Source of the DNA: Cerina sp048266425
Lineage (GTDB): Bacteria > Bacteroidota > Bacteroidia > Flavobacteriales > Flavobacteriaceae
DNA: 64,000 nt
Assembly: GCA_048266425.1 (NCBI GenBank)
Contig: JBLWZN010000008.1
Coordinates: forward strand, 1 to 64,000
Reading direction: 5' to 3'
Below the pieces are notes generated by a model. It did no database searches. It was not told the origin of the DNA and saw nothing but the letters and a program-made list of their open reading frames with translations. Made by a program: the position numbers and the translations under genes. Of the stretch, positions 1 to 8,595 are shown piece by piece (position 1 is the first letter of the stretch; the number at the start of each line of letters is the position of its first letter).

Positions 1-98
<98 letters not shown>

Positions 99-148
99 AA
101 TGCAAGATTCAAGACTAAATTACCAAAATACTTGAATTTAGAAAGAAC

Positions 149-2068
149 CTAAACTGTAGCTTCCTCCAATTCCATGGTTAGCTGTTCCCAGCTTTCCATC
201 AATTTCCTGAGTTTATTTTTTTTCTTATCGTAAAGGTCAAAAAAATTGGGTTTGGCAATAGTTGCATCGTAACTCACCAACAGGTCATGATCAATTTTAC
301 TTATTTCCTTTTCCAAAGTGGAAATATCGCTTTCAATATTGCTAAGCTTATTCTTGAGGGTTTTTATCCTCTTTTGCTCCTGTGGGTCGTTTTCTTTGTT
401 TTTCTCTTGGACCTTCTTCTCTGGGCGAACCTCCTGCTTTTTTTCGATTGCCCTGAAATCCTGAACTTTTCGCTGTTCCAGATAAAAATCGATATCCCCT
501 AAATATTCCTTTAGATGCCCGTCCTTGAACTCGTAAACCTTGTTGGTCAGCCCTTGGAGAAAATCCCTGTCATGCGAAACCAGTATCAAGGTCCCTTCAA
601 AGCTTTGTAAGGCCTGTTTTAAAACGTTTTTAGATTTGATATCTAAGTGGTTGGTAGGTTCGTCCATGACCAACACATTGAATGGCTGCAACAACATCTT
701 TGCCAGTGCCAAACGGTTGCGTTCCCCACCGGAGAGCACTTTTACGTATTTATCGACCTCATCCCCCCTAAACAGGAAAGATCCGAGAATATCCCTAACC
801 TTACTTCGGTTGGTTTCGTTTGCAGCATCGATCATGGTATCCAAAACCGTCTTCTCGCCGTCCAAATATTCGGCCTGGTTTTGGGCAAAATATCCAATCT
901 GCACGTTATGGCCCAGTTTGATGTGCCCCTTATGGTCCAGTTCCCCGACCATAATTTTGGCCAAAGTAGATTTTCCCTGTCCGTTTTGCCCAACAAAAGC
1001 GGTCTTACTGCCCCGGTCTACCAGAAGTTCTATCCCTTTCAATACATGGTTGTTCCCATAACTTTTGGACAGGTTTTCCATCTCAACCACAACCTTTCCG
1101 GGCGTAACGGAAACAGGAAACCTCAACTTCATGACACTGTTATCGTCTTCATCGACCTCTATCCGTTCTATCTTGTCCAGCTTTTTGATCAAGGACTGCG
1201 CCATGGAAGCCTTGGAGGCCTTGGCCCTAAACTTCTCGATCAATCTCTCGGTCTGTTGTATCTGCTTTTCCTGGTTCTTTTGGGCATTGAGCTGTTGTTC
1301 CTTGATCTCGTTTCTCAATATCAGGTATTGCGTATAGGGCTTGTTGTAATCGTAAATTCGCCCCAGGGAAATCTCAATGGTCCTATTGGTCACATTATCC
1401 AAAAACATCTTATCGTGGGATACGATAACTACGGCCCCGGAGTAATTTTTTAAGAACTGTTCCAACCAAATAATGGATTCTATATCCAAGTGATTGGTCG
1501 GCTCATCGAGCAGCAGTACGTCATTATTTTGCAACAAAAGTTTCGCCAGCTCAATTCGCATCCTCCATCCTCCAGAGAACGTATCCGTCTTGTCATTAAA
1601 GTTCTCGCGCTTAAACCCAAGTCCCAACAATATCTTTTCGGTCTCTCCCTGATAATTGTATCCCCCTAGAATCTCGTAATGGTGGCCAACATCGGTCAAG
1701 TCCACCATCAATTGGTGATAGCCATCACTCTCATAATCCGTTCGCTCGGCAAGTTGATGATTGATGTGATCCAACTGCAGCTCCAGTCTTTTAATTTCCG
1801 AAAAGGCCTGATACGCTTCTTCCAAAACCGTCCTTCCCCCTTCAAAATCAATATCCTGCCTTAAAAATCCAATCTTGATGTCCTTTTCCATGGCGATGGC
1901 ACCCGAATCAAAAGGCATATCTTTGCTCAATAATTTCAGCAAAGTAGATTTTCCAGCTCCATTTTTTCCGATAAGGCCCACGCGATCGCCACCGTTTAAA
2001 CGGAACGATATCTCCTCGAACAAATATTCGCCCATAAAGGAAACGGAAAGGTTGTGTATGTTTAACAT
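149..2068 (-). CDS. ABC-F family ATP-binding protein (Uup/YdiF-like)
   Basis: This 639-aa soluble protein has two ABC domains and no membrane segment, the ABC-F layout. Domain 1 has Walker A GKNGAGKST (34-42), signature SGGWR (165-169) and Walker B LLLDEP (185-190). Domain 2 has GQNGQGKST (360-368), SGGER (446-450) and LVMDEP (466-471). The charged interdomain linker (about 240-325) is the region that reaches into the ribosomal E site in characterised ABC-F factors. A lysine/glutamate-rich coiled-coil tail (about 550-635) resembles Uup and YdiF. ABC-F proteins act on ribosomes as translation factors or antibiotic-protection proteins. Nothing here points to resistance, so a housekeeping role is likelier. 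The exact subfamily is not resolved. Confidence 0.93.
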   Translation of the reverse strand: MLNIHNLSVSFMGEYLFEEISFRLNGGDRVGLIGKNGAGKSTLLKLLSKDMPFDSGAIAMEKDIKIGFLRQDIDFEGGRTVLEEAYQAFSEIKRLELQLDHINHQLAERTDYESDGYHQLMVDLTDVGHHYEILGGYNYQGETEKILLGLGFKRENFNDKTDTFSGGWRMRIELAKLLLQNNDVLLLDEPTNHLDIESIIWLEQFLKNYSGAVVIVSHDKMFLDNVTNRTIEISLGRIYDYNKPYTQYLILRNEIKEQQLNAQKNQEKQIQQTERLIEKFRAKASKASMAQSLIKKLDKIERIEVDEDDNSVMKLRFPVSVTPGKVVVEMENLSKSYGNNHVLKGIELLVDRGSKTAFVGQNGQGKSTLAKIMVGELDHKGHIKLGHNVQIGYFAQNQAEYLDGEKTVLDTMIDAANETNRSKVRDILGSFLFRGDEVDKYVKVLSGGERNRLALAKMLLQPFNVLVMDEPTNHLDIKSKNVLKQALQSFEGTLILVSHDRDFLQGLTNKVYEFKDGHLKEYLGDIDFYLEQRKVQDFRAIEKKQEVRPEKKVQEKNKENDPQEQKRIKTLKNKLSNIESDISTLEKEISKIDHDLLVSYDATIAKPNFFDLYDKKKNKLRKLMESWEQLTMELEEATV

Positions 2069-2260
2069 GTTTGTCTAAAGTATTTAATGACCAGTACTTA
2101 GTACCTAGCCCTTGTTCTTGAAGTCTTTGGTCAACAAGAAAAGCAATTCTGGCAATCCTGCCACGACGTCTTTCCTCCCCAACTTAAATCGACCTCCTTT
2201 TTCACAGTGAATTTTCTAGCTATCCGGCCCGTTTATCACCCAAAGATCTGCTCAAAATCG

Positions 2261-2268
2261 TAATTTTG
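2261..2268 (+). promoter_or_regulatory. Bacteroidota -7 box (TAATTTTG) before the DUF983 gene
   Basis: TAATTTTG matches the Bacteroidota consensus TAnnTTTG. It ends 15 nt before the ATG at 2284 and overlaps the alternative TTG start at 2266, which argues for the ATG. No clear -33 TTG is visible at the expected distance. Confidence 0.5.
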
Positions 2269-2283
2269 CCAAAACTTTTGCAA

Positions 2284-2679
2284 ATGTTAAAAAAAGGGAA
2301 CAAACTATACAGCATTTTAACAGGAACTTGTCCTAAATGTCATTTGGAAAGTATGTATAAAGACAAAAATCCATATAATTTGGGCAACATTTTCCAAATG
2401 CACGAGCGTTGTTCGCATTGCGACACCAAATATAAAATGGAACCTTCCTTTTTTTACGGGGCCATGTATGTGAGTTACGGAGTGGGGATTGCCTTTGCGG
2501 TAGCCGCCTTTGTAATATCCTTTCTAATTATCGGCACCTCCCTTATGACTTCATTTCTTGCCATTGTTGGCACTTTGGTCGCGTTTATGCCAATTATAAT
2601 TCGCGTGTCCCGTAATATATGGATCAACTTTTTTATACACTATGATCCCACAGCGATAAAAAAGAACATATCCAAATAA
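2284..2679 (+). CDS. DUF983 family membrane protein
   Basis: This is a 131-aa protein. The N-terminal cytosolic part has two Cys pairs, CPKC (16-19) and CSHC (43-46), which look like a zinc ribbon. Two hydrophobic helices follow (about 60-84 and 88-110), and the protein ends in a short basic tail. This is the DUF983 pattern common in Bacteroidota, whose function is unknown. I prefer the ATG at 2284 to the in-frame TTG at 2266 because the -7 box overlaps the TTG and because family members usually begin MLKKG. It stands alone on the plus strand between the divergent ABC-F gene and a broken secreted gene. Confidence 0.85.
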   Translation: MLKKGNKLYSILTGTCPKCHLESMYKDKNPYNLGNIFQMHERCSHCDTKYKMEPSFFYGAMYVSYGVGIAFAVAAFVISFLIIGTSLMTSFLAIVGTLVAFMPIIIRVSRNIWINFFIHYDPTAIKKNISK

Positions 2680-2742
2680 CTCGGCAAGGGGATATTGATC
2701 TTATTTTGTGTTCTTAGTACTATTATATACAAAAATCCAATA

Positions 2743-3063
2743 ATGAAAATTAGAATTTTAACCTTCGTAACGGTATGTTCGGTGACTTCTTTAGTGTTCC
2801 CACAACGCAAATACAAGTTGCATTTTCAATTGGATACAACCGTCAGTTAGAGCCTCGCACTCAAGGTTCCACGATTGGTGCGCCCATTGGCACAGTCCAC
2901 CAAGGACCTACAGTCAAATATCTACCAATCAGCCACCAAGGGTAACAAAAACGGCATTTCTTATACCATACCTATTTACATTCCTGAAGGTAATTACCCT
3001 ATGATCATTAAACCATTGGACGCCAAAAGGAATTATCGGATCCAATTAATCGAACCTAAATAA
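2743..3063 (+). pseudogene. small secreted-protein gene interrupted by an in-frame TAG
   Basis: From ATG 2743 the frame reads a signal-peptide-like start (MKIRILTFVTVCSVTSLVFP) and about 15 more residues, then hits TAG at 2848-2850. The same frame then stays open for 70 sense codons to TAA at 3061-3063, through text such as SIYTIP-like beta-rich stretches (ISYTIPIYIPEGNYPMII). An intact reading would give a secreted protein of about 106 aa. The simplest reading is a nonsense mutation or a sequencing error in one gene. Two unrelated short ORFs are less likely because the frame matches and only the first half has a signal peptide. I do not recognise the family. Confidence 0.5.
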
Positions 3064-3075
3064 AAAACGTTCAGA

Positions 3076-3357
3076 TTACTTGTACTGACATAGATAAGAA
3101 GTCTGTCCTACCGATCTTACCTTAAACGAAGTGTTTGCATCAACGGTAAAAAAAGTGCCACTTTTAAAAGATTCCCATTCCGTAGCATTGGGCAAAAGAA
3201 CAACCAATTCTCCTTCCACCACGTGCATGGTTTCATGGGCTGAAGTTCCAAACTCGTACTCCCCTTCCTCCATAACGCCTACGGTGGATCGGCCTTTTGC
3301 CGAAGTATAGCCCAAGGATTTTACCTTAGCGTCAAAATATTCATTTGCCGAAATCAT
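3076..3357 (-). CDS. ppnP: pyrimidine/purine nucleoside phosphorylase PpnP (YaiE family)
   Basis: This 93-aa single-domain cupin is close to the 94-aa length of E. coli PpnP (YaiE). It begins MISANEYFDAKVKSLGY and carries the typical GVMEEGEYEFGTSAHETMHV stretch (about 27-46), then a short beta-barrel ending in TSYLCQYK. PpnP cleaves several purine and pyrimidine nucleosides with phosphate, giving the base and ribose-1-phosphate in nucleotide salvage. The gene is monocistronic. A TATATTTG -7-like box lies on its strand at 3387-3380, 22 nt before the ATG. It converges on the broken secreted gene with a gap of only 12 nt. Confidence 0.9.
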   Translation of the reverse strand: MISANEYFDAKVKSLGYTSAKGRSTVGVMEEGEYEFGTSAHETMHVVEGELVVLLPNATEWESFKSGTFFTVDANTSFKVRSVGQTSYLCQYK

Positions 3358-3407
3358 ACGCCCTATTATTTTTTGACGGCAAATATATGCAAATGGTCAG
3401 AATTGCC

Positions 3408-4352
3408 CTATTTCGCAACAGGTGTAATCACGATATTCCGAAATTCGATCGGACCGTGATCGCCTTGGATCAATAAAGGTCCTGGCTCACCTTGCTTACT
3501 GTCTATAGCTCCTCCCGTTATTCCTGGGATGGTAGTATCGCAAATTACCTCTATCCCGTTGGCTACTATGGTAACCCGTTGTCCGATCAAAGTGATATCA
3601 TACGTTTGCCATTGCCCAGCTGGTTTGGCCGCCATTTGATTGGGCGTTAGGAAACCGTACACCCCGCTAAAAAGAACGTCCGATGGCTCCTCTCCATAAC
3701 TATCCATTATCTGTACCTCGTAACGACCCCTAAGATAGATGCCACTGTTACTGCCCTTGGGCACATTGAATTCCAAATGAAGTTTAAAATCGGTGAATTT
3801 TTCATCCGTAACCAGGTTGGCACCCGATTTTGGACTTATCAGAACCCCATCCTTCACTACCCACTGATTTTCCTTGTCCCCGAGTGTATGCCAGCCCTTT
3901 AGATCCTTGCCATCCAAAAGATTGATGGGTTTTCCCCATTTAGGGTTCTTGTTATAGGGGAGTACCGGTGCTCGGGAAGCCGTCCAATTATAAGATTTTC
4001 CATCCGTGTAAACCATGGTTCCCTCAAGGTTCTTCCCAACCATTTTTCCTTCGAATTTCATATCGGAATCTCCCTCCTCCCATTGTGGAGGTATGGCAAA
4101 ACTAAACATGTCATCGTTCACCTTGACCTCAGAAATAGGCCTTGCACTGCCCATGGCATACACAAAACGCCCTACTAGGGTGTGGGTTCCGGAGTGTCGA
4201 ATCTCCAACCAAGAAGGCAATTCCTCTCCATCTTTGGAAACCACCATATCCCACCGTCCTTCCAATGGACTGATTTCTTGGGCATTTATCGTTGTTGAAA
4301 AAGTGGATAGCACAAGAAATGCAGCTATAAACAAGTTGGATGAAATCTTCAT
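3408..4352 (-). CDS. secreted DUF1080 (3-keto-disaccharide hydrolase-type) protein
   Basis: The ATG at 4352 gives a 314-aa protein with a clean signal peptide (MKISSNLFIAAFLVLSTF); an upstream start at 4391 would add 13 polar residues before it. After the signal comes a domain of about 110 residues beginning SPLEGRWDMVVSKDG, likely a lipocalin-like barrel. A DUF1080 lectin-like beta-sandwich follows from about 145 to the end, with the family motifs LLDGKDLKGW and GSNSGIYLRGRYEVQI. DUF1080 proteins act on 3-keto-glycosides or bind glycans in the periplasm. No oxidoreductase partner is adjacent, so the substrate is unknown. Confidence 0.82.
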   Translation of the reverse strand: MKISSNLFIAAFLVLSTFSTTINAQEISPLEGRWDMVVSKDGEELPSWLEIRHSGTHTLVGRFVYAMGSARPISEVKVNDDMFSFAIPPQWEEGDSDMKFEGKMVGKNLEGTMVYTDGKSYNWTASRAPVLPYNKNPKWGKPINLLDGKDLKGWHTLGDKENQWVVKDGVLISPKSGANLVTDEKFTDFKLHLEFNVPKGSNSGIYLRGRYEVQIMDSYGEEPSDVLFSGVYGFLTPNQMAAKPAGQWQTYDITLIGQRVTIVANGIEVICDTTIPGITGGAIDSKQGEPGPLLIQGDHGPIEFRNIVITPVAK

Positions 4353-4476
4353 AATAGTGAATTTATTTTTAGTAGCTGTAAATATAGCCAACCGTTATAC
4401 ATCTGAAAAATTAATTGTGGAAAAAATAAAAATCTGACCGAAGGAGACCATAACTATAAAACAGGGGCAAAAAATC

Positions 4477-5241
4477 TCAGGAATCCAACCATTTTTTAAA
4501 TTCCATCGCTTTTGCTTTGCTCACTACGATACGTTCCTTGGACATGGGCAGCGTATTAACTATGAGCTTACCATTAAAGTAGTGGTTAAGATGGTCAATG
4601 GCGTCCTTTTGAACGATAAATTGTCTATTGGCCCTAAAAAAATGATCAGGATTCAACTCGTTCGCAATATCCTCCAATTTACCATCCATAACATAGGATT
4701 TATTATCCTTGCTTACCGCTTTTACCACGCCCGTATCGATGTACAAATAAGCGATGTTCCCCGTTTTTAGAGGCACCAACTGATCTCGATGACTTACGAG
4801 ATAGGTAGATTTATAGGATCTAGTGGACTGGTTGTTTACAAATTGGAGCAAGCCGGCCATCCTATCGTCCAGAAGGGGTTCTTTGGGAAACTGTCCCTCA
4901 AATTGCTCCAAGGCCTTTGACAACTCAATTTCGTCTATGGGCTTCAAAAGATAATCAATACTGTTTACCTTAAAGGCCTTTAACGCATATTGGTCGTATG
5001 CCGTTGTAAATATAACAGGAACATCTATCTGCACCTTGTCAAAAATTTCAAATGAAATTCCGTCTGCCAAGTGTATGTCCATAAACGCCAATACCACCTC
5101 CTGTGGTTGCGAGAAAAAGCTTATTGCAGACTTAACGGTATCCAACACCTTGACTACCTCAATTGCCGAATCCAAATTTTTAAGATGAAAAATTAGATTT
5201 TCACTCGCTGCCAGCTCATCCTCAACAATGACTACTTTCAC
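4477..5241 (-). CDS. LytTR-family response regulator
   Basis: This 254-aa protein has an N-terminal receiver domain (1-120) with acidic pocket E7/D8, phospho-acceptor D55 in LAFMDIHLADG, conserved T in FTTAYD and K in YLLKPI. A LytTR DNA-binding domain follows (about 150-252), including the typical RANRQFIV stretch. It is the expected partner of the LytS-like sensor kinase 226 nt upstream on the same strand. LytTR regulators bind short direct repeats upstream of target genes; the targets cannot be read here. The gap to the kinase gene is long for such a pair and holds a dispersed repeat. Confidence 0.93.
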   Translation of the reverse strand: MKVVIVEDELAASENLIFHLKNLDSAIEVVKVLDTVKSAISFFSQPQEVVLAFMDIHLADGISFEIFDKVQIDVPVIFTTAYDQYALKAFKVNSIDYLLKPIDEIELSKALEQFEGQFPKEPLLDDRMAGLLQFVNNQSTRSYKSTYLVSHRDQLVPLKTGNIAYLYIDTGVVKAVSKDNKSYVMDGKLEDIANELNPDHFFRANRQFIVQKDAIDHLNHYFNGKLIVNTLPMSKERIVVSKAKAMEFKKWLDS

Positions 5242-5287
5242 TCGTTTAAATTTTAAGTAATTATCTTATAATAAACTAATTTTAAAA

Positions 5288-5313
5288 CCCGCCTGAATGA
5301 CAAGTCGGGCAGG
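5288..5313 (-). repeat. dispersed 26-bp repeat CCWGCCCG-N10-CWGGCGGG (single copy)
   Basis: On the minus strand this reads CCTGCCCG, a 10-nt centre, then CAGGCGGG. It is the same element as the tandem at 56743-56847 and the single copy at 18833. The A/T pair at positions 3 and 20 is swapped to T/A, which preserves CCTG/CAGG complementarity. A partial copy (GGGCCTGCCCGACA) lies at about 5384-5397 in the same spacer. Confidence 0.65.
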
Positions 5314-5467
5314 TTGAGAACGTCTGTAACCACTTCGTTCCCGTTTCATGGGTTATAATTTATTGTAAAACTCTCGGGCCTGCCCGACACAGCTGATCAA
5401 CCTGTCGTCTTGTTACCAAAGGTGTACTTCGATATCGGTTGGCTTCAAGGAATCTTTAAGGTCAATT

Positions 5468-6496
5468 TCACACCTCTTGGGGCATGGGAATCCTTACACT
5501 AAAAACGGCATTGTCCCGAAATATTTGAATATGCTTATTGCTCAGCAGGAAAAATCTTTTATCCAAATTGGACAACCCATTACCCGTACCTTCCTCCAAT
5601 GAGGTGCGCGGCCTAATCTTATTCTCCACACAAATATATCCCTCTTTGTCGTAGATTTTTACCTCCAGGGGATATTCTTCGGAAATCTCATTGTGCTTTA
5701 CCGCATTCTCTACCAACAGTTGCAGGGCCAACGGAGGCAGTTCCTTTTTAAGATTTTCATCCTTTAGGTTGATATTAAGCACAAACCTGCCCCTATATCG
5801 CGTCTTGATCAAATAGGAGTAGCTCTCCAAAAATTTGAGCTCCTCTTCCACGGTTACCATATCCCGGTCCCCACTTTGCAAAATATATCGGTACATAAAG
5901 GAAAGCTTCTTGATGAAAAGTGCGGCCTCCTTGTTCTCCCTCACCAAAAAATTTAAAGAATTCAGGGAGTTGAAAAGGAAATGGGGGTTTATCTGGTTTT
6001 TTAATGCCGTAAGTTCATTGCGCAAGCTCTCTTGTTTAAGGCGTTCGTTCTCGAGTTGATTTACTCGCTGGTACACCTGTAATCTTAAAATCCTTGAGAT
6101 AAAGAACAAAATAATGAAATGAATCGCAAAGATGAAATTTAGAAAATCACTTTCGCGTTTCGAAATTGCTTCCCCGGTAAAAAAAGGCGCGACAAGTTTA
6201 TAAAGACTTACCGTCCCCACCAAAATCCCAATGTTCACAAGGATAAATAGCCCAATTTTAAACGCCATACTCCTTTCCTTAAAGGCATGGCCCCAATTCC
6301 CATTGAACTGCATGACCAACCATGCAAAAAAGAAAAAGAACAATAAATTTAATATCAATTCCTTAAAATCCGCCCCCTTAAAAATTTCAAAGGTGAAAGG
6401 CGTTGTTTTAAATAGGGATATGGTCATTGGAAGGCTCGCCAAGATTGCAAAAATGGAAGCAATCTTTAAAATTTCCGACGTTCTAACTCTTTTCAA
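5468..6496 (-). CDS. LytS/YehU-type sensor histidine kinase
   Basis: This 342-aa protein has four predicted membrane helices in residues 10-135, a short coiled coil (about 140-168), then a His_kinase domain with NPHFLFN (H172 the phosphorylation site) and an ATPase domain with N-box LLVENAVKHN (260-269) and G-box GTGNGLSN (303-310). There is no large periplasmic sensor domain, so the signal is probably sensed within the membrane. It should phosphorylate the LytTR regulator downstream. Both genes run in the same direction but are separated by a repeat-bearing spacer, so co-transcription is likely rather than certain. Confidence 0.92.
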   Translation of the reverse strand: MKRVRTSEILKIASIFAILASLPMTISLFKTTPFTFEIFKGADFKELILNLLFFFFFAWLVMQFNGNWGHAFKERSMAFKIGLFILVNIGILVGTVSLYKLVAPFFTGEAISKRESDFLNFIFAIHFIILFFISRILRLQVYQRVNQLENERLKQESLRNELTALKNQINPHFLFNSLNSLNFLVRENKEAALFIKKLSFMYRYILQSGDRDMVTVEEELKFLESYSYLIKTRYRGRFVLNINLKDENLKKELPPLALQLLVENAVKHNEISEEYPLEVKIYDKEGYICVENKIRPRTSLEEGTGNGLSNLDKRFFLLSNKHIQIFRDNAVFSVRIPMPQEV

Positions 6497-6626
6497 TATC
6501 TATGCTTTAAAATTTCATTCTAGGTTAAAAAGATAGTCTTTTGTACCTTAAGTTTGTTGTTTTTTACGATTTTGTTCCTTCTCCATCAGCAAAAATCAAC
6601 CTAAATTAATTGTCCGAACATAAAAA

Positions 6627-6667
6627 ACCGGACAAACCCTCCAATGTTGATGGCGGTTGTCCGGTCT
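6627..6667 (-). terminator. intrinsic terminator of the duplicated-motif gene
   Basis: On the minus strand ACCGGACAA pairs with TTGTCCGGT around a loop of about 20 nt, followed at once by a T run. It lies about 20 nt past the stop codon at 6685. Confidence 0.8.
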
Positions 6668-6684
6668 TCAAAACCATTCTACTT

Positions 6685-7125
6685 CTACCTGCTCGCATAT
6701 GGGTTAAAACCCTTAGGCAGATAATCCTTTACATTGAATCCCAAATCGATGTCCCCGTCGTTTTCCAATACTTCTATATCGTCTATTTTTATAGGCTTAC
6801 CATCCTCAATTTGTTCGAAGGCTTCCGATGTACTATAGGGATTGAAATTCTTTGGGAGATATTTTTTCACATTGAAACCGAGGTCAACTTCCTCGTCATT
6901 TTCAAGAACTTTAATTTCCTTTACCGCCAAAATGCCACTATCCAAATTGCCAAATAATGCCAAACAATCCGCCGTATCCATATTTGGACATTCGTCCAAT
7001 AAATTATCAGAAGCTACCGGCTCCATCAGCTGTGAACCCTGTATCCCTTTTTGTTCCATTCCCAACATTGACACTATCAAAACGGCAACAATGCTCGTAC
7101 CTATAACTGTGCTTATTTTTATCAT
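6685..7125 (-). CDS. exported protein with a duplicated 29-residue motif
   Basis: This 146-aa protein has an N-terminal hydrophobic segment (about 5-22) acting as signal peptide or anchor. Its most striking feature is an internal duplication. IKVLENDEEVDLGFNVKKYL (71-90) continuing PKNFNPYS is repeated as IEVLENDGDIDLGFNVKDYL (117-136) continuing PKGFNPYA. The copies are 46 residues apart and about 75 percent identical. Two Cys (C46, C54) lie before the first copy and could form a disulfide. It has its own promoter and terminator, so it is a stand-alone gene. I do not recognise a named family and assign no function. Confidence 0.75.
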   Translation of the reverse strand: MIKISTVIGTSIVAVLIVSMLGMEQKGIQGSQLMEPVASDNLLDECPNMDTADCLALFGNLDSGILAVKEIKVLENDEEVDLGFNVKKYLPKNFNPYSTSEAFEQIEDGKPIKIDDIEVLENDGDIDLGFNVKDYLPKGFNPYASR

Positions 7126-7172
7126 AATTTTAATATTAATTTATTACCAATGAATCTTTGTTATTTCTTGGA

Positions 7173-7204
7173 CAAATGTAGGCACATACCGATCCCTTAA
7201 TCAA
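7173..7204 (-). promoter_or_regulatory. Bacteroidota promoter for the duplicated-motif gene
   Basis: On the minus strand TTG (7204-7202), 21 nt, then TACATTTG (7180-7173), a full match to TTG-N19/21-TAnnTTTG. The box ends 47 nt before the ATG at 7125. Confidence 0.7.
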
Positions 7205-7309
7205 TTGTACATGACCGAACCGTAGAAATTTGGAGGTGAAACGTATTTTAATGCAAGCGAGATTTAAAAACCAACAATGACAATGGCTCCAGACGGGTTC
7301 AGAACCTAG

Positions 7310-7502
7310 AAACAAGAATCAAGAGACAACACCAAAGACGAAGGACGAAAGACGAAAGTGAATAGAGAATAGAGAATAGAGAATTAGTCAAAAAAAGTTT
7401 ATGGGTTTATGGGTTTATGGGTTTATGTGGTCCAATAACTAATAAAAGGAAACAAGAAACAAGACTATAGACTATAGACTATAGACTATAGACTATAGAC
7501 TA
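7310..7502. repeat. mosaic heptamer/octamer tandem-repeat spacer
   Basis: The 410-nt gap 7126-7535 holds a promoter, then this array. From 7310 words of exactly 7 bp follow in one register: AAACAAG, AATCAAG, AGACAAC, ACCAAAG, ACGAAGG, ACGAAAG x2, TGAATAG, AGAATAG x2. Next come three GTTTATGG octamers (7397-7420). After a short break the 7-bp register resumes: GAAACAA x2 (7449-7462), then GACTATA x5.7 (7463-7502). Read on the minus strand, the words match those at 14602-14779 and 23401-23650. Confidence 0.85.
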
Positions 7503-7535
7503 ATGTACGTCCCGGGGTAGGACCTTGGGAAAATT

Positions 7536-8591
7536 CTATTGATGAAAATACTTCTTGGTAAATCGTTCAATATCCATCTCTTTGGGGAGGGCGATGTTAT
7601 TTTCAATTTGATCAAATAAAAGCTGGGCGGCCCAAGGCCCGATCATGACACCCCGGGAGCCGAGACCGTTTAAAACATGCATATTCCCGTAAATTGGATG
7701 TCGTCCCGCCAAGGGCTTCCTATCCACCACTGTGGGTCGAATCCCGGCCACATGATCGACCACTTCGTAATCGCACTCCAAAAAGGTATTTAATTTATCC
7801 AATAGTTCCTGTTTGGCCTCCCCTGTGGGCAAATTGGACTTATCCCTTGGATTATACGTCGCACCTACCCGATATAGGTCATCCCCCAAGGGAATAATAA
7901 ATACGGACGATTTAACAATTCTGTGCTCCCCTAGCCCGGGCGCCTTTATGGTCAACAACTCCCCTTTGTTACCGTTAAGGGGCAGGTAATTAAAATAAGG
8001 ATTGTTCTTGAGGCCGTATCCTTCGGCAAAAACAATATTTCTGGCCTTGACGGACTTATATTCCATTAGCCCATCGACCATTCCAAGAGAACCATGATCA
8101 AAAGTTTCCCGCAACAAGGAATTATTCCCCAATAGATAATCGGAATAGGCCGAAAGTAAAATCTTGGTTGCCACCCTTCCCGTATGCAGAACTTCGCCAT
8201 AGCCAAAAGGGGCGTTGATATTGGGGTTGGTACTTGGTCTAATCTTAGTGGACAAATAAGGTTGTAACAGGGGGCGATCAGCGGCTTCAAACCATAAATT
8301 CTGTTCCTCAACGGATGCAAATCGCCTTAAAATTGGAACGTTATAATCTAATCGCACCTTCAGTTTTACCTCCAAGTCCTTGTAAAAAGGTATTGCAAAA
8401 CCCAACTGTTCCCTGGCGTTCCAGGCCGGGGTAAACCGCTTTAAGGTTACAGGGTTGTAGAGCCCGCCAGCGACCATGGAAGAGGTCTGCGACCCATCGG
8501 CTATCACTTTAAAACTACAATTATGCCTTTCCAGAACCTCGCAAAAGGAGATACCGGCTATACCCAAACCAACAATCAAATAATCCACCAT
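7536..8591 (-). CDS. FAD-dependent amino-acid-oxidase-family oxidoreductase (DAO/ThiO-like)
   Basis: This 351-aa protein opens with an FAD-binding Rossmann motif (VGLGIAG, 7-13). It continues through a DAO fold with SMVAGGLYNPVTLKRF (about 42-57) and the C-terminal GIRPTVVDRKPLAGRHP and GLGSRGVMIGPW motifs, which bind the flavin in D-amino-acid and glycine oxidases and in the MnmC C-terminal domain. The substrate is unassigned. No thi or tRNA-modification gene adjoins it, so neither ThiO nor MnmC can be claimed. The terminator after gldN (8611-8635) separates it from the gld operon, and it has its own -7 box. Confidence 0.82.
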   Translation of the reverse strand: MVDYLIVGLGIAGISFCEVLERHNCSFKVIADGSQTSSMVAGGLYNPVTLKRFTPAWNAREQLGFAIPFYKDLEVKLKVRLDYNVPILRRFASVEEQNLWFEAADRPLLQPYLSTKIRPSTNPNINAPFGYGEVLHTGRVATKILLSAYSDYLLGNNSLLRETFDHGSLGMVDGLMEYKSVKARNIVFAEGYGLKNNPYFNYLPLNGNKGELLTIKAPGLGEHRIVKSSVFIIPLGDDLYRVGATYNPRDKSNLPTGEAKQELLDKLNTFLECDYEVVDHVAGIRPTVVDRKPLAGRHPIYGNMHVLNGLGSRGVMIGPWAAQLLFDQIENNIALPKEMDIERFTKKYFHQ

Positions 8592-8595
8592 GGGA

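Noticed and set aside
540..1453. Long plus-strand reading frames opposite the ABC-F gene
   Set aside because: They lie antisense to a clear ABC-F ATPase, have no recognisable motifs and reflect its codon composition.
7310..7502. Possible phase-variation repeat in a gene
   Set aside because: The repeat lies outside any reading frame; both flanking genes are intact and minus-strand, and the array is behind the oxidoreductase's 3' end.
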